Shown here: positions 25,793 to 33,712 of the stretch, piece by piece
How the letters are laid out: the number at the start of each line of letters is the position of its first letter
How positions within the stretch are numbered: the first letter of the stretch is position 1
DNA from: Acidimicrobiaceae bacterium
GTDB lineage: Bacteria > Actinomycetota > Acidimicrobiia > Acidimicrobiales > Palsa-688
DNA: 40,151 nucleotides
Direction of reading: 5' to 3'
Assembly (NCBI GenBank): GCA_030838045.1
Contig: JAUTXN010000168.1
Span: 1-40,151, forward strand
Notes under the pieces: generated by a model
The model's input: only the letters and a program-made list of their open reading frames with translations
Told to the model about the DNA's origin: nothing
Database searches by the model: none
Made by a program: the position numbers and the translations under genes

Positions 25793-26784
25793 GCACGGGC
25801 CAGGAACTCCGAGACCACCTCGCCGACGCAGGCCAGCGTGTCCTCCATCGCCCGCTGCCGCCCGAAACGCTCGACGAGTGAAACGCACGGGGCCGGCACG
25901 TCGCCCACCCCCTCCCAGTCGATGTCGCCCGCCACCACCATGACGGGCACCTCGAGCTCCCGGGCCAGCTCCAGCACGCCGCCCACCGCCTTGCCGTGGA
26001 ACGACTGCTCGTCGAGCAACCCTTCGCCCGTCACGACGAGGTCGGCACCCTCCATGCGCTCCGCCAGGTCGACAGCGTCGGCGACGACCTCGAACCCGGC
26101 CACCAGTTCCGCCCCGATCGCCGCCAGGCCGCCCGCCAGCCCGCCCGCCGCGCCCCCGCCGGGCAACGGCCGGACGTCCACGCCGTACTGCTCCTGGTAG
26201 AGCAGGGCCAGGCGGTCGAGGCGCCGGGCGAGCAACTCGACCTGGGTCGGCGTGGCGCCTTTTTGGGGGGAAAAGGTGGCCGCGGCGTCGAGAAAGCGGG
26301 TCTGCACATCGCAGGCGACGACCAGGTGGACGCCGTGCAGCCGGCTGTGCGGCTCCAGGGCGCGCAATGCCGCGAGGCCCCCGTCGGTCGTGGCCGAACC
26401 GCCGACGCCCACCACGACGCGTTTGGCCCCTTCCTTGACCGCGGCCGCGATCAGCTGACCCGTGCCGGCGGTGTCGGCCGCCACGGGGTCGTTGCCCGCC
26501 GGTCCCCCGACGAGGGTCAAGCCCGATGCCTGAGCCATCTCGACCACTGCCGTCGTACCGTCGATCTTCCACTGCGCACTCACGATGCGGCCGAGGGGAT
26601 CGCGCACGTCGCTGCGGCGCATCCGGCCTGCCACCACGTCGAGCAGCCCTTCGCCGCCGTCGGCGATCGGCGCCTGGTCGCAGCTCCATCCGGCCGCCCG
26701 GGCGGCATGCGCCACCGCGGCAGCAACCAGCCGTGCGGTCGCGGTGCCCCGGAACTTGTCCGGGGCGGCAACGACGTGCGGCAT
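25789..26784 (-). CDS. Glycerate kinase (GlxK/GarK family)
   Basis: 331 residues. It phosphorylates D-glycerate, most members giving 2-phosphoglycerate. Family signatures are PDKFRGTATA at the N-terminus, IADGGEGLLDV, GVGGSATTDGG, GGGAAGGLAGGL and VTGEGLLDEQSFHGKA. ATG 26784 is chosen because PHVVAAPDKFRG starts the fold. The gene lies between gpgS and the GT20 gene, so recycling of glycerate released from glucosylglycerate is a sensible idea (inference). Its stop overlaps the gpgS stop. Confidence 0.93.
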   Translation of the reverse strand: MPHVVAAPDKFRGTATARLVAAAVAHAARAAGWSCDQAPIADGGEGLLDVVAGRMRRSDVRDPLGRIVSAQWKIDGTTAVVEMAQASGLTLVGGPAGNDPVAADTAGTGQLIAAAVKEGAKRVVVGVGGSATTDGGLAALRALEPHSRLHGVHLVVACDVQTRFLDAAATFSPQKGATPTQVELLARRLDRLALLYQEQYGVDVRPLPGGGAAGGLAGGLAAIGAELVAGFEVVADAVDLAERMEGADLVVTGEGLLDEQSFHGKAVGGVLELARELEVPVMVVAGDIDWEGVGDVPAPCVSLVERFGRQRAMEDTLACVGEVVSEFLARA

Positions 26785-26864
26785 CACCTCAATGGTGCCC
26801 TGCCCGTCGCGCCCTCGCATCCTGGGGCCCCGGGCCGGTGACGAAGCCATCTGGAGGGCTGGTT

Positions 26865-28274
26865 ATGGTTCTTGTGGCAATGCCTCGCTCCGGAGAGACC
26901 CAACTGGCGGTCGTGTCGAACCGCGGTCCGGTGTCGTTCGCCTTCGATCCGGAAGGGAATCTGCACGCCAAGCGGGCCAGCGGGGGCATGGTGGCGGTGC
27001 TCGGCCCCGGGGTGATCGAGCACGACGCGTTGTGGCTCTCGACCGCGCTCAGCGACGCCGACCGGGCGGCGACCGGCACCGGTGAGGTGGTTGTCGAGGG
27101 TTACCGGCTGCGCACGCTCACGATCGACCCGCCCTTGTTCCGCCAGTACTACGACGTGATCGCCAATCAGACGTTGTGGTTCCTCCTGCACGGAATGTGG
27201 GACCTGCCTCGCCGGCCCCGTTTCGACCGCTACTGGTGGGAGGCGTGGCGGGCGTTCGTGACCGTCAACCGGTTGTTCGCCGAAGCGGCGGCGGCCGAGT
27301 TGGCCCCGGGTGCCACGGTGCTCATCAACGACTACCAGTTGGCGCTTGTCGGAGCCGAGTTGCGGCGGCTGCGGCCCGACGTCCGCAGCAGCATCTTCAT
27401 CCACACCCCGTTCTGCCATCCGAGCGAGTTGGATGTGCTTCCCGGTGAGGTGGCCGACACCCTGCTGACCGGTTTGGGGGGGACGGGCGCGTGTGGCTTC
27501 CACTCGCACCGTTGGGCGGCGGCGTTCGAAGCCTGCTGCCGGGAACGCAGGCTCGCGGTGCCGGAGGTATTCGTCTCTCCGGCGGCGGCCGATGCCGCGG
27601 GGGTGGCGGAGGTGGCCGCCTCGGCCGGATGCCAGGCCGAGTTGCGCCTGCTCGACGAGGTGATCGGTGACCGCCGCTTCATCGTGCGGGCCGATCGGAT
27701 CGAACTGTCGAAGAACTTGCTCCGGGGCTTCCACGCCTTCGACGACCTGTTGGCGAGCCAACCGGAATGGCGGGGTCGGGTGATCTTCGGGGCGTTCGTG
27801 TACCCGTCACGCGAGAGCCTGGCCGACTACCTCGGGTACCGCCAGGAACTCGAGGCGGTCGTGCGGGCAATCAACGCCAAATGGGCGACGAAGGATTGGA
27901 CCCCGATCCTGCTCGACTTGGCGGACAACTACCCGCGGTCGGTTGCCGCCCTCCGCCGCTACGACGTCCTGGTGGTCAATCCGATACGTGACGGCCTCAA
28001 CCTGGTGGCGAAGGAAGGCCCGCTCGTCAACGAGCGCAACGGGGTGCTGGTGCTGTCGCCCGGCGCCGGGGCGTGGGACGAGTTGAGCTGCTACGCCGTC
28101 GAGGCTCACCCCTTCGACGTGGCCGGCACCGCCGAAGCCCTGGCAACCGCGCTGTCCATGCCCTCCGACGAGCGGGCGACGCGGGCCCAGTCCCTCAAGA
28201 AGATGGCGTCCGCCCGGACGCCGATGGATTGGTTTGCCGACCAGCTGGGCCGGGCCCGCCAACCGGAGAGCTAG
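26865..28274 (+). CDS. Trehalose-6-phosphate synthase-like GT20 glycosyltransferase
   Basis: 469 residues, retaining GT-B enzyme joining UDP- or GDP-glucose to glucose-6-phosphate, or possibly another acceptor. Motifs are VVSNRGPVSF, IHTPF (His180), RADRIELSKN (Arg278, Lys283) and the donor signature NPIRDGLNLVAKE (Asp376, Glu384). The E. coli HDYHL motif is NDYQL here (Asp156 kept), so acceptor choice may differ from classic OtsA. GGAGGG at 26852-26857 supports ATG 26865. A trehalose-phosphatase-like gene converges on it, and gpgS and glycerate kinase are next door: a compatible-solute locus. Confidence 0.88.
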   Translation: MVLVAMPRSGETQLAVVSNRGPVSFAFDPEGNLHAKRASGGMVAVLGPGVIEHDALWLSTALSDADRAATGTGEVVVEGYRLRTLTIDPPLFRQYYDVIANQTLWFLLHGMWDLPRRPRFDRYWWEAWRAFVTVNRLFAEAAAAELAPGATVLINDYQLALVGAELRRLRPDVRSSIFIHTPFCHPSELDVLPGEVADTLLTGLGGTGACGFHSHRWAAAFEACCRERRLAVPEVFVSPAAADAAGVAEVAASAGCQAELRLLDEVIGDRRFIVRADRIELSKNLLRGFHAFDDLLASQPEWRGRVIFGAFVYPSRESLADYLGYRQELEAVVRAINAKWATKDWTPILLDLADNYPRSVAALRRYDVLVVNPIRDGLNLVAKEGPLVNERNGVLVLSPGAGAWDELSCYAVEAHPFDVAGTAEALATALSMPSDERATRAQSLKKMASARTPMDWFADQLGRARQPES

Positions 28275-28289
28275 AGCCGCAGGCGGCGG

Positions 28290-29069
28290 TTACCGCGCCA
28301 GGCGCCGCAGGAAGGCCATGGCGCCCTCGGCCCCGTCGACGACGAGGTCGGCCTGCTCGACGAGCTCCGGCGGCTCCTCGCCACTGCGGACGGCCACGGC
28401 CAACGTGGCGACGCCCTGGTTTCGCAGGTCGGCCAAGGCGGCGAACGCGGGCAGGTCCCCGACGTCATCGCCGACGTAGCAGGCTGCATCCAGCCCTTCG
28501 GCCAGGGCGGCCACGACGAGGCCCTTGTCGGTCGGAACCGGCGGGACCAGTTCCAGGGACATCTTGCCGTGATGGACGACCAGGCCCGTGCGGCCGGCCT
28601 GATCGACGGCCCAGGCCAGAACCCAGCTGGCGGCCTCGGGGGCCTGGCGGTAGTGCAGGCCCACGGCGAGGCCCTTGCGTTCCACGTAGATCCCGGCGGG
28701 AGCCGCCGTTTCCGAGGCCGCCGCCACGGCGTCGACGGTCTCGCGCCACCGGCGGACCTCCGGGAGGACCTCTATGCCGCCCCCCTCCCTTTTCTCCAGA
28801 CCGTACAGACCGACCATGGTGACGCCCGGGAGCGGCCCCAGCCGGTCGAGCAGGTAGGCGACGGGCCGGCCGGATACGACGGCCACCGTGCGGTAGCGCC
28901 CCGCCAATCGGGCGAGGAGGTCGACTGCACCCGGCAGCGGCTGGGCCGCCTCCGGGTCGTCGACGATCGGCGAGAGGGTGCCGTCGAAATCGGTGAGTAC
29001 CCCCGCCCGTTCGGGCGCCGCCAGCCACGCCGCCAGCCGCGGCGCCAGCCCCTCGTCCTCGCCGGTCAC
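28290..29069 (-). CDS. otsB: Trehalose-6-phosphate phosphatase-like HAD hydrolase
   Basis: 259 residues. The HAD nucleophile motif DFDGTLSPI (Asp27, Asp29), VVSGRP (motif II) and the acidic motif YVGDDVGD fit OtsB. It would dephosphorylate the product of the convergent GT20 enzyme, which ends 15 bp away. Because GpgS also needs a phosphatase partner and none is nearby, activity on glucosyl-3-phosphoglycerate cannot be excluded. The start is GTG 29069. Confidence 0.88.
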   Translation of the reverse strand: MTGEDEGLAPRLAAWLAAPERAGVLTDFDGTLSPIVDDPEAAQPLPGAVDLLARLAGRYRTVAVVSGRPVAYLLDRLGPLPGVTMVGLYGLEKREGGGIEVLPEVRRWRETVDAVAAASETAAPAGIYVERKGLAVGLHYRQAPEAASWVLAWAVDQAGRTGLVVHHGKMSLELVPPVPTDKGLVVAALAEGLDAACYVGDDVGDLPAFAALADLRNQGVATLAVAVRSGEEPPELVEQADLVVDGAEGAMAFLRRLAR

Positions 29070-29079
29070 GCCGAGGTGG

Positions 29080-29673
29080 CTAGGTGGACGACGTGGTGCT
29101 GGCCACGTTGGCCAGGTCGGGGCCCACGACGATGAGGATGTTGGCCCCGTTGAGGTTGGCCACCGGAGGCGGCTGCGGCATGGCCAGGACGGCGCTGGCC
29201 GGGAGGTTGAGCTTGCCCGCCAGAGCCGCCGCGTCGGCGCTGTAGCTGGGCTGGAAGTAGATGATGGAGGTGGCCGGCTTCTGAGTCGAGTTGGTGCTGG
29301 CCAGGGTGTTGTAGCCCTTGGCGTGCACGACGTTGCTCACCTTGCCCGCGAGGCCCGGCGTGGCGGTGCCGTTGGCAACGAGCGCCTTGATGTCCTGGGG
29401 CGCCCGCACGGTGCTGGTGTTGGTCGTGGCCGTGGGCCTGGTGGTCGCGGTCCCAGTCCCGGGCTTCACCGTCGTGGTGATCTGGTCGAGGGGCGACGTG
29501 GTGCTCGTGCCCTCGACCTGGACCGGCACGACGCCCCCGCCGCCTGGGGTGCGGTGGAGGAGCAGCACCCCGATGAGGACCGCGACGGCGATCAGAATGG
29601 CGGCTCGTCCGGCTTGGATTCCGGCCGACCGCGGGAAAGAACCGTCGTCGGCCGCGTGGGACCCGGGGCTCAC
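29080..29673 (-). CDS. Membrane-anchored LytR_C domain protein (VirR-like)
   Basis: 197 residues: short cytoplasmic N-terminus, one membrane helix (AAILIAVAVLIGVLLL, about 23-38), a Thr/Pro-rich linker (TTTVKPGTGTATTRPTATT), then a LytR_C domain (VANGTATPGLAGKVSNVV and IIYFQPSYSADAAALAGKL). It probably works on the outer face of the membrane. The GTG start at 29673 overlaps the stop of the DUF3263 gene (GTGA). The same pair occurs in Mycobacterium tuberculosis as Rv0430-Rv0431, where Rv0431 (VirR) limits release of membrane vesicles; the similar role here is inference. Confidence 0.85.
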   Translation of the reverse strand: MSPGSHAADDGSFPRSAGIQAGRAAILIAVAVLIGVLLLHRTPGGGGVVPVQVEGTSTTSPLDQITTTVKPGTGTATTRPTATTNTSTVRAPQDIKALVANGTATPGLAGKVSNVVHAKGYNTLASTNSTQKPATSIIYFQPSYSADAAALAGKLNLPASAVLAMPQPPPVANLNGANILIVVGPDLANVASTTSST

Positions 29674-29930
29674 CGGACCGGTGGCTCTCCGGCCGAGCGC
29701 CCCTCGTATCGCGCCCGACGGCGGCGGTCCCGGACCCGGCGCAGGCGTCGCACCACCAGCGGGTCGTACTCCGCGGCGTCGGCCGAGTCGATCAACGCCC
29801 CGAGGAGCTGGTAGTAGCGCGTCGCCGAGAGCTCGAAGCGGGTCCGGATCGCGACCTCCTTGGGACCGGCCTCGGTCCACCAGCTGCGCTCGAAGTCGAT
29901 GATGGCGCGCTCACGCTCGGACAATCCCAC
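29670..29930 (-). CDS. DUF3263 family small protein
   Basis: 86 residues, MGLSERERAIIDFERSWW then AIRTRFELSATRYYQLLGAL and a basic YDPLVVRRLRRVRDRRRR end. SATRYYQLL looks like a helix-turn-helix recognition part, so DNA binding is possible. DUF3263 is an actinobacterial family usually found before a LytR_C protein. The start is GTG 29930; ATG 29969 would add 13 residues that do not resemble the family. It is coupled to the next gene by GTGA and divergent from an FMN-binding-fold gene. Confidence 0.85.
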   Translation of the reverse strand: MGLSERERAIIDFERSWWTEAGPKEVAIRTRFELSATRYYQLLGALIDSADAAEYDPLVVRRLRRVRDRRRRARYEGRSAGEPPVR

Positions 29931-30039
29931 TGAGTCACCCTGCCACCCTGAGGCGGCCGGATCAAGCATCCTCGGATTGGGGGGTGCCGCCGGGCATGGC
30001 CGCCACTTTGCCCGCCGCGTGGCGCAGGCGGGAAATACC

Positions 30040-30561
30040 ATGGACGGTGGCATGGCCAGGCGAGAGCCCCGGGCAGCGCGGCCGTACATGCCGGGCTACG
30101 GAATGTTGCCCGGCCCGGAAGGCACGGGCCTCCTGCCGTGGAGCTGGGCCGAGGAGCGGCTACGCGATTCGCACGACTACTGGCTGGCCAGCGTCTGGCC
30201 GGACGGCCGGCCCCACGTGATGCCGGTTTGGGCCGTATGGCTGGACGACTGCCTGTGGTTCAGTAGCAGTCGCCAGTCCCGCAAGGCACGGAATCTGCAG
30301 GCCAATCCGCCCTGCGTGATCACGACCGACCAGGCACGAGAGCCGGTGATCCTCGAGGGCTGCGCCGAGCTGATCGTCGATCGGCAGCAGCTGGCCGAGG
30401 TGCTGGCGGCCGAGAATGCCAAGTACTCGACCGAGTACGGACCGGAGCTGCTCGACCCGGAGGTGAACTCGTCGTTCCGGATCGTCGCGCGCTCGGCGTT
30501 CGGACTGACTACCGACGACTTCGCGGGCTCACCGACCAAGTGGGTCTTCGAGACCCCATGA
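30040..30561 (+). CDS. Pyridoxamine 5'-phosphate oxidase-fold protein
   Basis: 173 residues of the split-barrel flavin-binding superfamily: YWLASVWPDGRPHVMPVWAV, WFSSSRQSRKARNLQANPP and VILEGCAELIVD. Many actinobacterial relatives bind F420 or FMN and reduce small substrates, or bind haem or biliverdin; the cofactor cannot be told by eye. ATG 30040 has GCGGGA upstream; ATG 30052 is an in-frame alternative. It faces the Thr-rich lipoprotein gene tail to tail. Confidence 0.85.
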   Translation: MDGGMARREPRAARPYMPGYGMLPGPEGTGLLPWSWAEERLRDSHDYWLASVWPDGRPHVMPVWAVWLDDCLWFSSSRQSRKARNLQANPPCVITTDQAREPVILEGCAELIVDRQQLAEVLAAENAKYSTEYGPELLDPEVNSSFRIVARSAFGLTTDDFAGSPTKWVFETP

Positions 30562-30594
30562 CCGGGTGGCCCTTGGGCAGAGTCAGCTCGACGG

Positions 30595-31290
30595 TCACGG
30601 AGTTCGGGGCTTGGTTGTCGTCGTGGCCCGCCTGGTGGTCGTCGTGTGGGCGGCGGTCGTGGACGTGCCGCCAGTCGCGGTTGATGTCGACGTCCTGGGC
30701 CGCGTCGTCGTGGTGCGGCGGGGCGAGGTCGTCGACGCCGTGATCGGCGGAAGCGTCGTGCTCGTCACGAGCGGCTCGGCGGGCAGCGTCGTCGGCGACG
30801 TCAACTGCGTGATCGCCAGTCGAACCAGCGTGTCGGCGGCCGATTCGCGGCCGGCGTCGGCGACGAGGTGGGCGATACCAGGCTGAACATCGTTGCCCTT
30901 GGCTCGGCCCAGCGCGTTCAGATCGTCAACCAGGGTGTTCATCGAGTTCATGACGTCGACGATGTCGCGATGGAGCGGTTCTGGCGCCCCGATGCCCCGC
31001 AACAGACGGGCGGCGCTCTTCAGGCCGGTCGCGGTCGGCGGCACAGCCGAGTCGAGGTCGGCGGTCGACCCACCGGCGTACGCCAGCGCCCGTTTCAACA
31101 TCGCTGCGAGGGCGCCGTTGGCGGGATCGACGGCCGCCCGGTAGCGCTGGCTGATGGTGGCGATCGGCAGCGCCGCCGGGCCGCTGTTCGAGCTGGCGCG
31201 GCTGCAGCCCGCGAACGCCGTGGTGGCGGCAAGGATCGCAGCCAGCGCGAGGGGCCGCGTTCGGCCGGTCAACCGGAGTGGCGGCGTCAA
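30595..31290 (-). CDS. Thr-rich lipoprotein
   Basis: About 231 residues. A signal peptide ends in a lipobox TAFAGC (Cys29 from TTG 31290), so it should be a lipid-anchored exported protein. The central part is helical (YRAAVDPANGALAAMLKRAL, MNSMNTLVDDLNAL). The last 65 residues are a disordered Ser/Thr-rich tail of TTTT runs. No known domain recognised. The start is uncertain: TTG 31290 or 31272 give a normal signal peptide, while ATG 31365 would place about 25 odd residues in front. The next feature upstream is tRNA-Thr. Confidence 0.75.
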   Translation of the reverse strand: MTPPLRLTGRTRPLALAAILAATTAFAGCSRASSNSGPAALPIATISQRYRAAVDPANGALAAMLKRALAYAGGSTADLDSAVPPTATGLKSAARLLRGIGAPEPLHRDIVDVMNSMNTLVDDLNALGRAKGNDVQPGIAHLVADAGRESAADTLVRLAITQLTSPTTLPAEPLVTSTTLPPITASTTSPRRTTTTRPRTSTSTATGGTSTTAAHTTTTRRATTTTKPRTP

Positions 31291-31495
31291 GGCGTCATCG
31301 TGGCTGTAAGGCTGCCCGCAGTCACAAGGGGTAGAGACTAGACGGATCGTCACCTTTTGCCCCAAGTTCGGAAGGGGTGGCGTCCACCGGTTGGTCGGTC
31401 GGCTCAGGGAAGCTCGGGTTATCTTGTCTGGACGCCGTGCTCGGCTTGCGCCCTCGTTGACGACGGACTCTGCATGGCCAGCACCGCAGTATCCC

Positions 31496-31570
31496 GCCCG
31501 AGTAGCTCAGTTCGGCCAGAGCAGGCGCCTTGTAAGCGTCAGGTCGTGGGTTCGAGTCCCACCTCGGGCT
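31496..31570 (+). tRNA. tRNA-Thr (TGT anticodon)
   Basis: Full cloverleaf: acceptor GCCCGAG (31496-31502) pairs with CTCGGGC (31563-31569). The D stem is GCTC/GAGC. The anticodon stem GGCGC/GCGTC holds loop CTTGTAA (anticodon TGT at 31531-31533). The T arm is GTGGG-TTCGAGT-CCCAC. The discriminator base is T and CCA is not encoded. Confidence 0.96.
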
Positions 31571-31582
31571 CGTCGTCGTCGT

Positions 31583-31612
31583 CGAGGTCGCCGCAGTCGA
31601 GGTCGCCGCAGT
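31583..31612. repeat. Two perfect 15-bp repeats just past the tRNA
   Basis: CGAGGTCGCCGCAGT occurs twice head to tail, set in a CGT/CGA trinucleotide-rich stretch (31570-31640). It lies in the non-coding gap between tRNA-Thr and the next lipoprotein gene. Confidence 0.85.
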
Positions 31613-31642
31613 CGCCGTCGACGTCGACGTCGCTGACAGCTC

Positions 31643-32179
31643 TCAGCTGCACGGGAACCCGGCATCGATCAATGCCTGCTGCTGATCGGCGGCTGGGAAG
31701 TCGCTGCACGGAAAACCGGTGCCCGCAACCTGGTAGTCGAACTGCGTGCCGCCGGTGTTGTGAATTTGAACGAATATGGCGGCCGAGCCGAGGCTCTGCG
31801 AATCCAACCGGCAACCAACCAGTTGCCCGGCATAGAGAGGGCGAGGCCTCCGGCACGTGACGACGGCGTCGGTGGTGCCGTCGCTGCGCACTCGGCTCTG
31901 GAGTGTCCGGACAAGTGTCGCGAAGGCCAGCGCCGGCGAGGTCGTGGTGGGCCGTACGGTTGTGGTGGTGGTCCGCACGGCAGTGGTGGAGGTTGTCGCG
32001 GCGACCGACGTGCTGGGCCGGGTTTGAGGCACCGACAGGGTCGATTGAGAACTACTCGACGTGGTCGCGACGGTGGTCGTTGTGGTCGCCAGCGTTGCGA
32101 CCGACTTCGGGTGGCCGCTTGCGGCGCAACTCGTGATGAGCACCGTGGCCAGGACCGACGCCGCTGCACGCCTGACCAT
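31643..32179 (-). CDS. Thr/Ser-rich lipoprotein with DUF4333-like C-terminal domain
   Basis: 178 residues. Short signal peptide MVRRAAASVLATVLITSC with lipobox Cys18, then about 65 residues of Thr/Ser-rich linker. A compact C-terminal domain (DAVVTCRRPRPLYAGQLVGC and IHNTGGTQFDYQVAGTG) carries paired cysteines, as in DUF4333-like secreted domains. The family call is tentative. ATG 32179 gives a normal lipoprotein signal. It is divergent from the YbaK gene by 57 bp. Confidence 0.75.
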   Translation of the reverse strand: MVRRAAASVLATVLITSCAASGHPKSVATLATTTTTVATTSSSSQSTLSVPQTRPSTSVAATTSTTAVRTTTTTVRPTTTSPALAFATLVRTLQSRVRSDGTTDAVVTCRRPRPLYAGQLVGCRLDSQSLGSAAIFVQIHNTGGTQFDYQVAGTGFPCSDFPAADQQQALIDAGFPCS

Positions 32180-32236
32180 GAATGAGCGTAACCGTCGGTC
32201 ACCGGCTCGACAAAGTGGATGTAGCCTCACCGGCCG

Positions 32237-32716
32237 ATGCATCGGAACGTGGCGGCGGTCATCGAGGCGGGACGCATCATCGGCATCGACGTGCAGCCGA
32301 GGGAGTTCACCCAGAGCACCCGGACGGCGGCCGAAGCGGCGGAGGCCATTGGCGTTCACGTGGGTCAGATCGTGAAGTCTTTGGTCTTCACCGTCGACGA
32401 CCGGCCTGTTCTCGCCCTTGTCGGTGGTGACCGCCAGCTCGACGAGAAGAAGCTGGCCGCGGCCGCGGGCGGGACCGTGACGCGCCGCCCCGACGCCGAT
32501 TTGGTCCGGGCGGTGACGGGCTTTCCCGTGGGCGGCGTGCCGCCATTTGGCCACTCCCGCGCGTTTCCCGTCTTCGTCGACCTTGGCCTGCTCGACCACG
32601 ACGAGGTGTGGGCGGCGGCGGGCACTCCGCACGTCAACTTCCCCGTCCATCCCCGGCAGCTGGCCGAGGCGACGGGCGCCACGATCACCGACCTCGGTCG
32701 CCAGCCCATCGGTTAG
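32237..32716 (+). CDS. YbaK/EbsC-type aminoacyl-tRNA deacylase
   Basis: 159 residues of the YbaK/ProX family, which removes wrongly attached amino acids from tRNA, for example Cys from tRNA-Pro. The conserved Lys47 lies in GQIVKSLVF; ALVGGDRQLDEKKLA and GFPVGGVPPFGH are family blocks. The start is ATG 32237. It stands alone between a lipoprotein and DUF3039, with a tRNA gene about 670 bp away, probably by chance. Confidence 0.92.
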   Translation: MHRNVAAVIEAGRIIGIDVQPREFTQSTRTAAEAAEAIGVHVGQIVKSLVFTVDDRPVLALVGGDRQLDEKKLAAAAGGTVTRRPDADLVRAVTGFPVGGVPPFGHSRAFPVFVDLGLLDHDEVWAAAGTPHVNFPVHPRQLAEATGATITDLGRQPIG

Positions 32717-32747
32717 CAGACCGCGCGTTCCTCGACGCCCTGTCGGA

Positions 32748-32966
32748 TCAGCGGCGCCAGGCGGCTGCCAGGTCCTCGCACACCACGCAGATCGGGAGCT
32801 TGCTCGGGTCGGCGTGAGGCCGGAAGAGCGTTCCGCACAGCGCTTTCACGGCTCGGCCCTCACGGCGGGCCGCCGCCAACTCGTCGTTGCGGGCGTAGTG
32901 CGCCATGTCGGAGGGATCTCCCTCGTCCAGTTCGGGACGCTGGACGGTCGGTGCGGGCTCAGCCAT
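32748..32966 (-). CDS. DUF3039 family protein
   Basis: 72 residues. MAHYARNDELAAARREGRAV is followed by ALCG (Cys44) and LPICVVCEDL (Cys60, Cys63), the metal-binding-like pattern of actinobacterial DUF3039. Function unknown. The start is ATG 32966, 13 bp after the sigma factor stop, so it probably shares its transcript. Confidence 0.88.
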   Translation of the reverse strand: MAEPAPTVQRPELDEGDPSDMAHYARNDELAAARREGRAVKALCGTLFRPHADPSKLPICVVCEDLAAAWRR

Positions 32967-32979
32967 CGACGCCGCCGGA

Positions 32980-33639
32980 CTAACCGACGAGGAGACTCCG
33001 CGCCATCGGTCGGTCGGCGGTGAGATGCGGGTCGAGCTTTCGTTTGATTCGCTGCAGGGCGTTGTCGATCGACTTCACGTGGCGACCGAGACGGTCACCA
33101 ATCTCCTGATACGACTCGCCCTCCACGTAGAGGCGCAACACGTCGACTTCGAGGCCCGACAGGGTGTCGGCCACCGACTGGCGCACGTCGTCCATCCGTT
33201 CGCGCGACACGATTGTGTCCGCCGGGTCACAAGCCCGACGGTGGTCGAGCAGGGCCTCGACCGACCGGTCGCCCGTCTCCCCGCCCTTGAACCCGGAGAT
33301 GGAAACGTATTGGTTCAGAGGCTGATGCTTCTGGCGGGTGGCGGCCTTGATGGCCGAGAGCACCTGGCGAGTCACGCAGAGTTCGGCGAAGGCCCGGAAT
33401 GACGTGTGCCGGTCGGGCAGGTAGTCCCGTGCCGCCTTGTACAACCCGATCATTCCCTCTTGTTCGATGTCGTCGGCGTCGGCGCCCACCAGGAAATACC
33501 TCCGCCCTTTCGAGCGGGCAAAGCGCCGATAGCGTCCAATCAACACATTGAGGGCATCCAGGTCGCCTTGCTGGAATCGGGCCGCCAAGTCCTCGTCCTC
33601 AAGATCCGCGAGCAAGGAACTCTCTGTCCGAGAAGGCAT
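32980..33639 (-). CDS. SigH-like RNA polymerase sigma factor
   Basis: 219 residues with sigma-70 regions 2 and 4 and no region 1.1 or 3. Region 2 reads YRRFARSKGRRYFLVGADAD (37-56) followed by DIEQEGMIGLYKAARDY and FRAFAELCVTRQ. Region 4 is SYQEIGDRLGRHVKSIDNAL (177-196). This pattern is that of Bacillus SigH/Spo0H-type factors and not of extracytoplasmic ECF factors. In this organism it may control a stationary-phase or stress regulon (inference). AGAGG lies 6 bp upstream of ATG 33639. It is transcribed from a near-consensus promoter that overlaps the end of rlmB. Confidence 0.9.
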   Translation of the reverse strand: MPSRTESSLLADLEDEDLAARFQQGDLDALNVLIGRYRRFARSKGRRYFLVGADADDIEQEGMIGLYKAARDYLPDRHTSFRAFAELCVTRQVLSAIKAATRQKHQPLNQYVSISGFKGGETGDRSVEALLDHRRACDPADTIVSRERMDDVRQSVADTLSGLEVDVLRLYVEGESYQEIGDRLGRHVKSIDNALQRIKRKLDPHLTADRPMARSLLVG

Positions 33640-33695
33640 GAAGACCTCTAGAAGGCGATGGTGTATGGTGTGCAGGCCCGATATGACGCGAGGAA

Positions 33696-33712
33696 CGGCT
33701 TACTTTTAGCCG
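33696..33712. repeat. Small inverted repeat at the sigma-factor promoter
   Basis: CGGCT-N7-AGCCG, a perfect 5-bp palindrome arms pair covering the -10 box. It could be an operator or a weak rlmB terminator, but it has no T-run. Confidence 0.4.

Noticed and set aside
24752-26689. 645-codon minus-strand frame opposite gpgS and in another frame of glycerate kinase
   Set aside because: Low-complexity Arg/Gly translation; both overlapped genes are well recognised.
31539-31856. Small minus-strand frame ending EVGLEPTT
   Set aside because: This ending is the well-known false translation of the complement of a tRNA T-arm; the frame has no start signal and overlaps tRNA-Thr.
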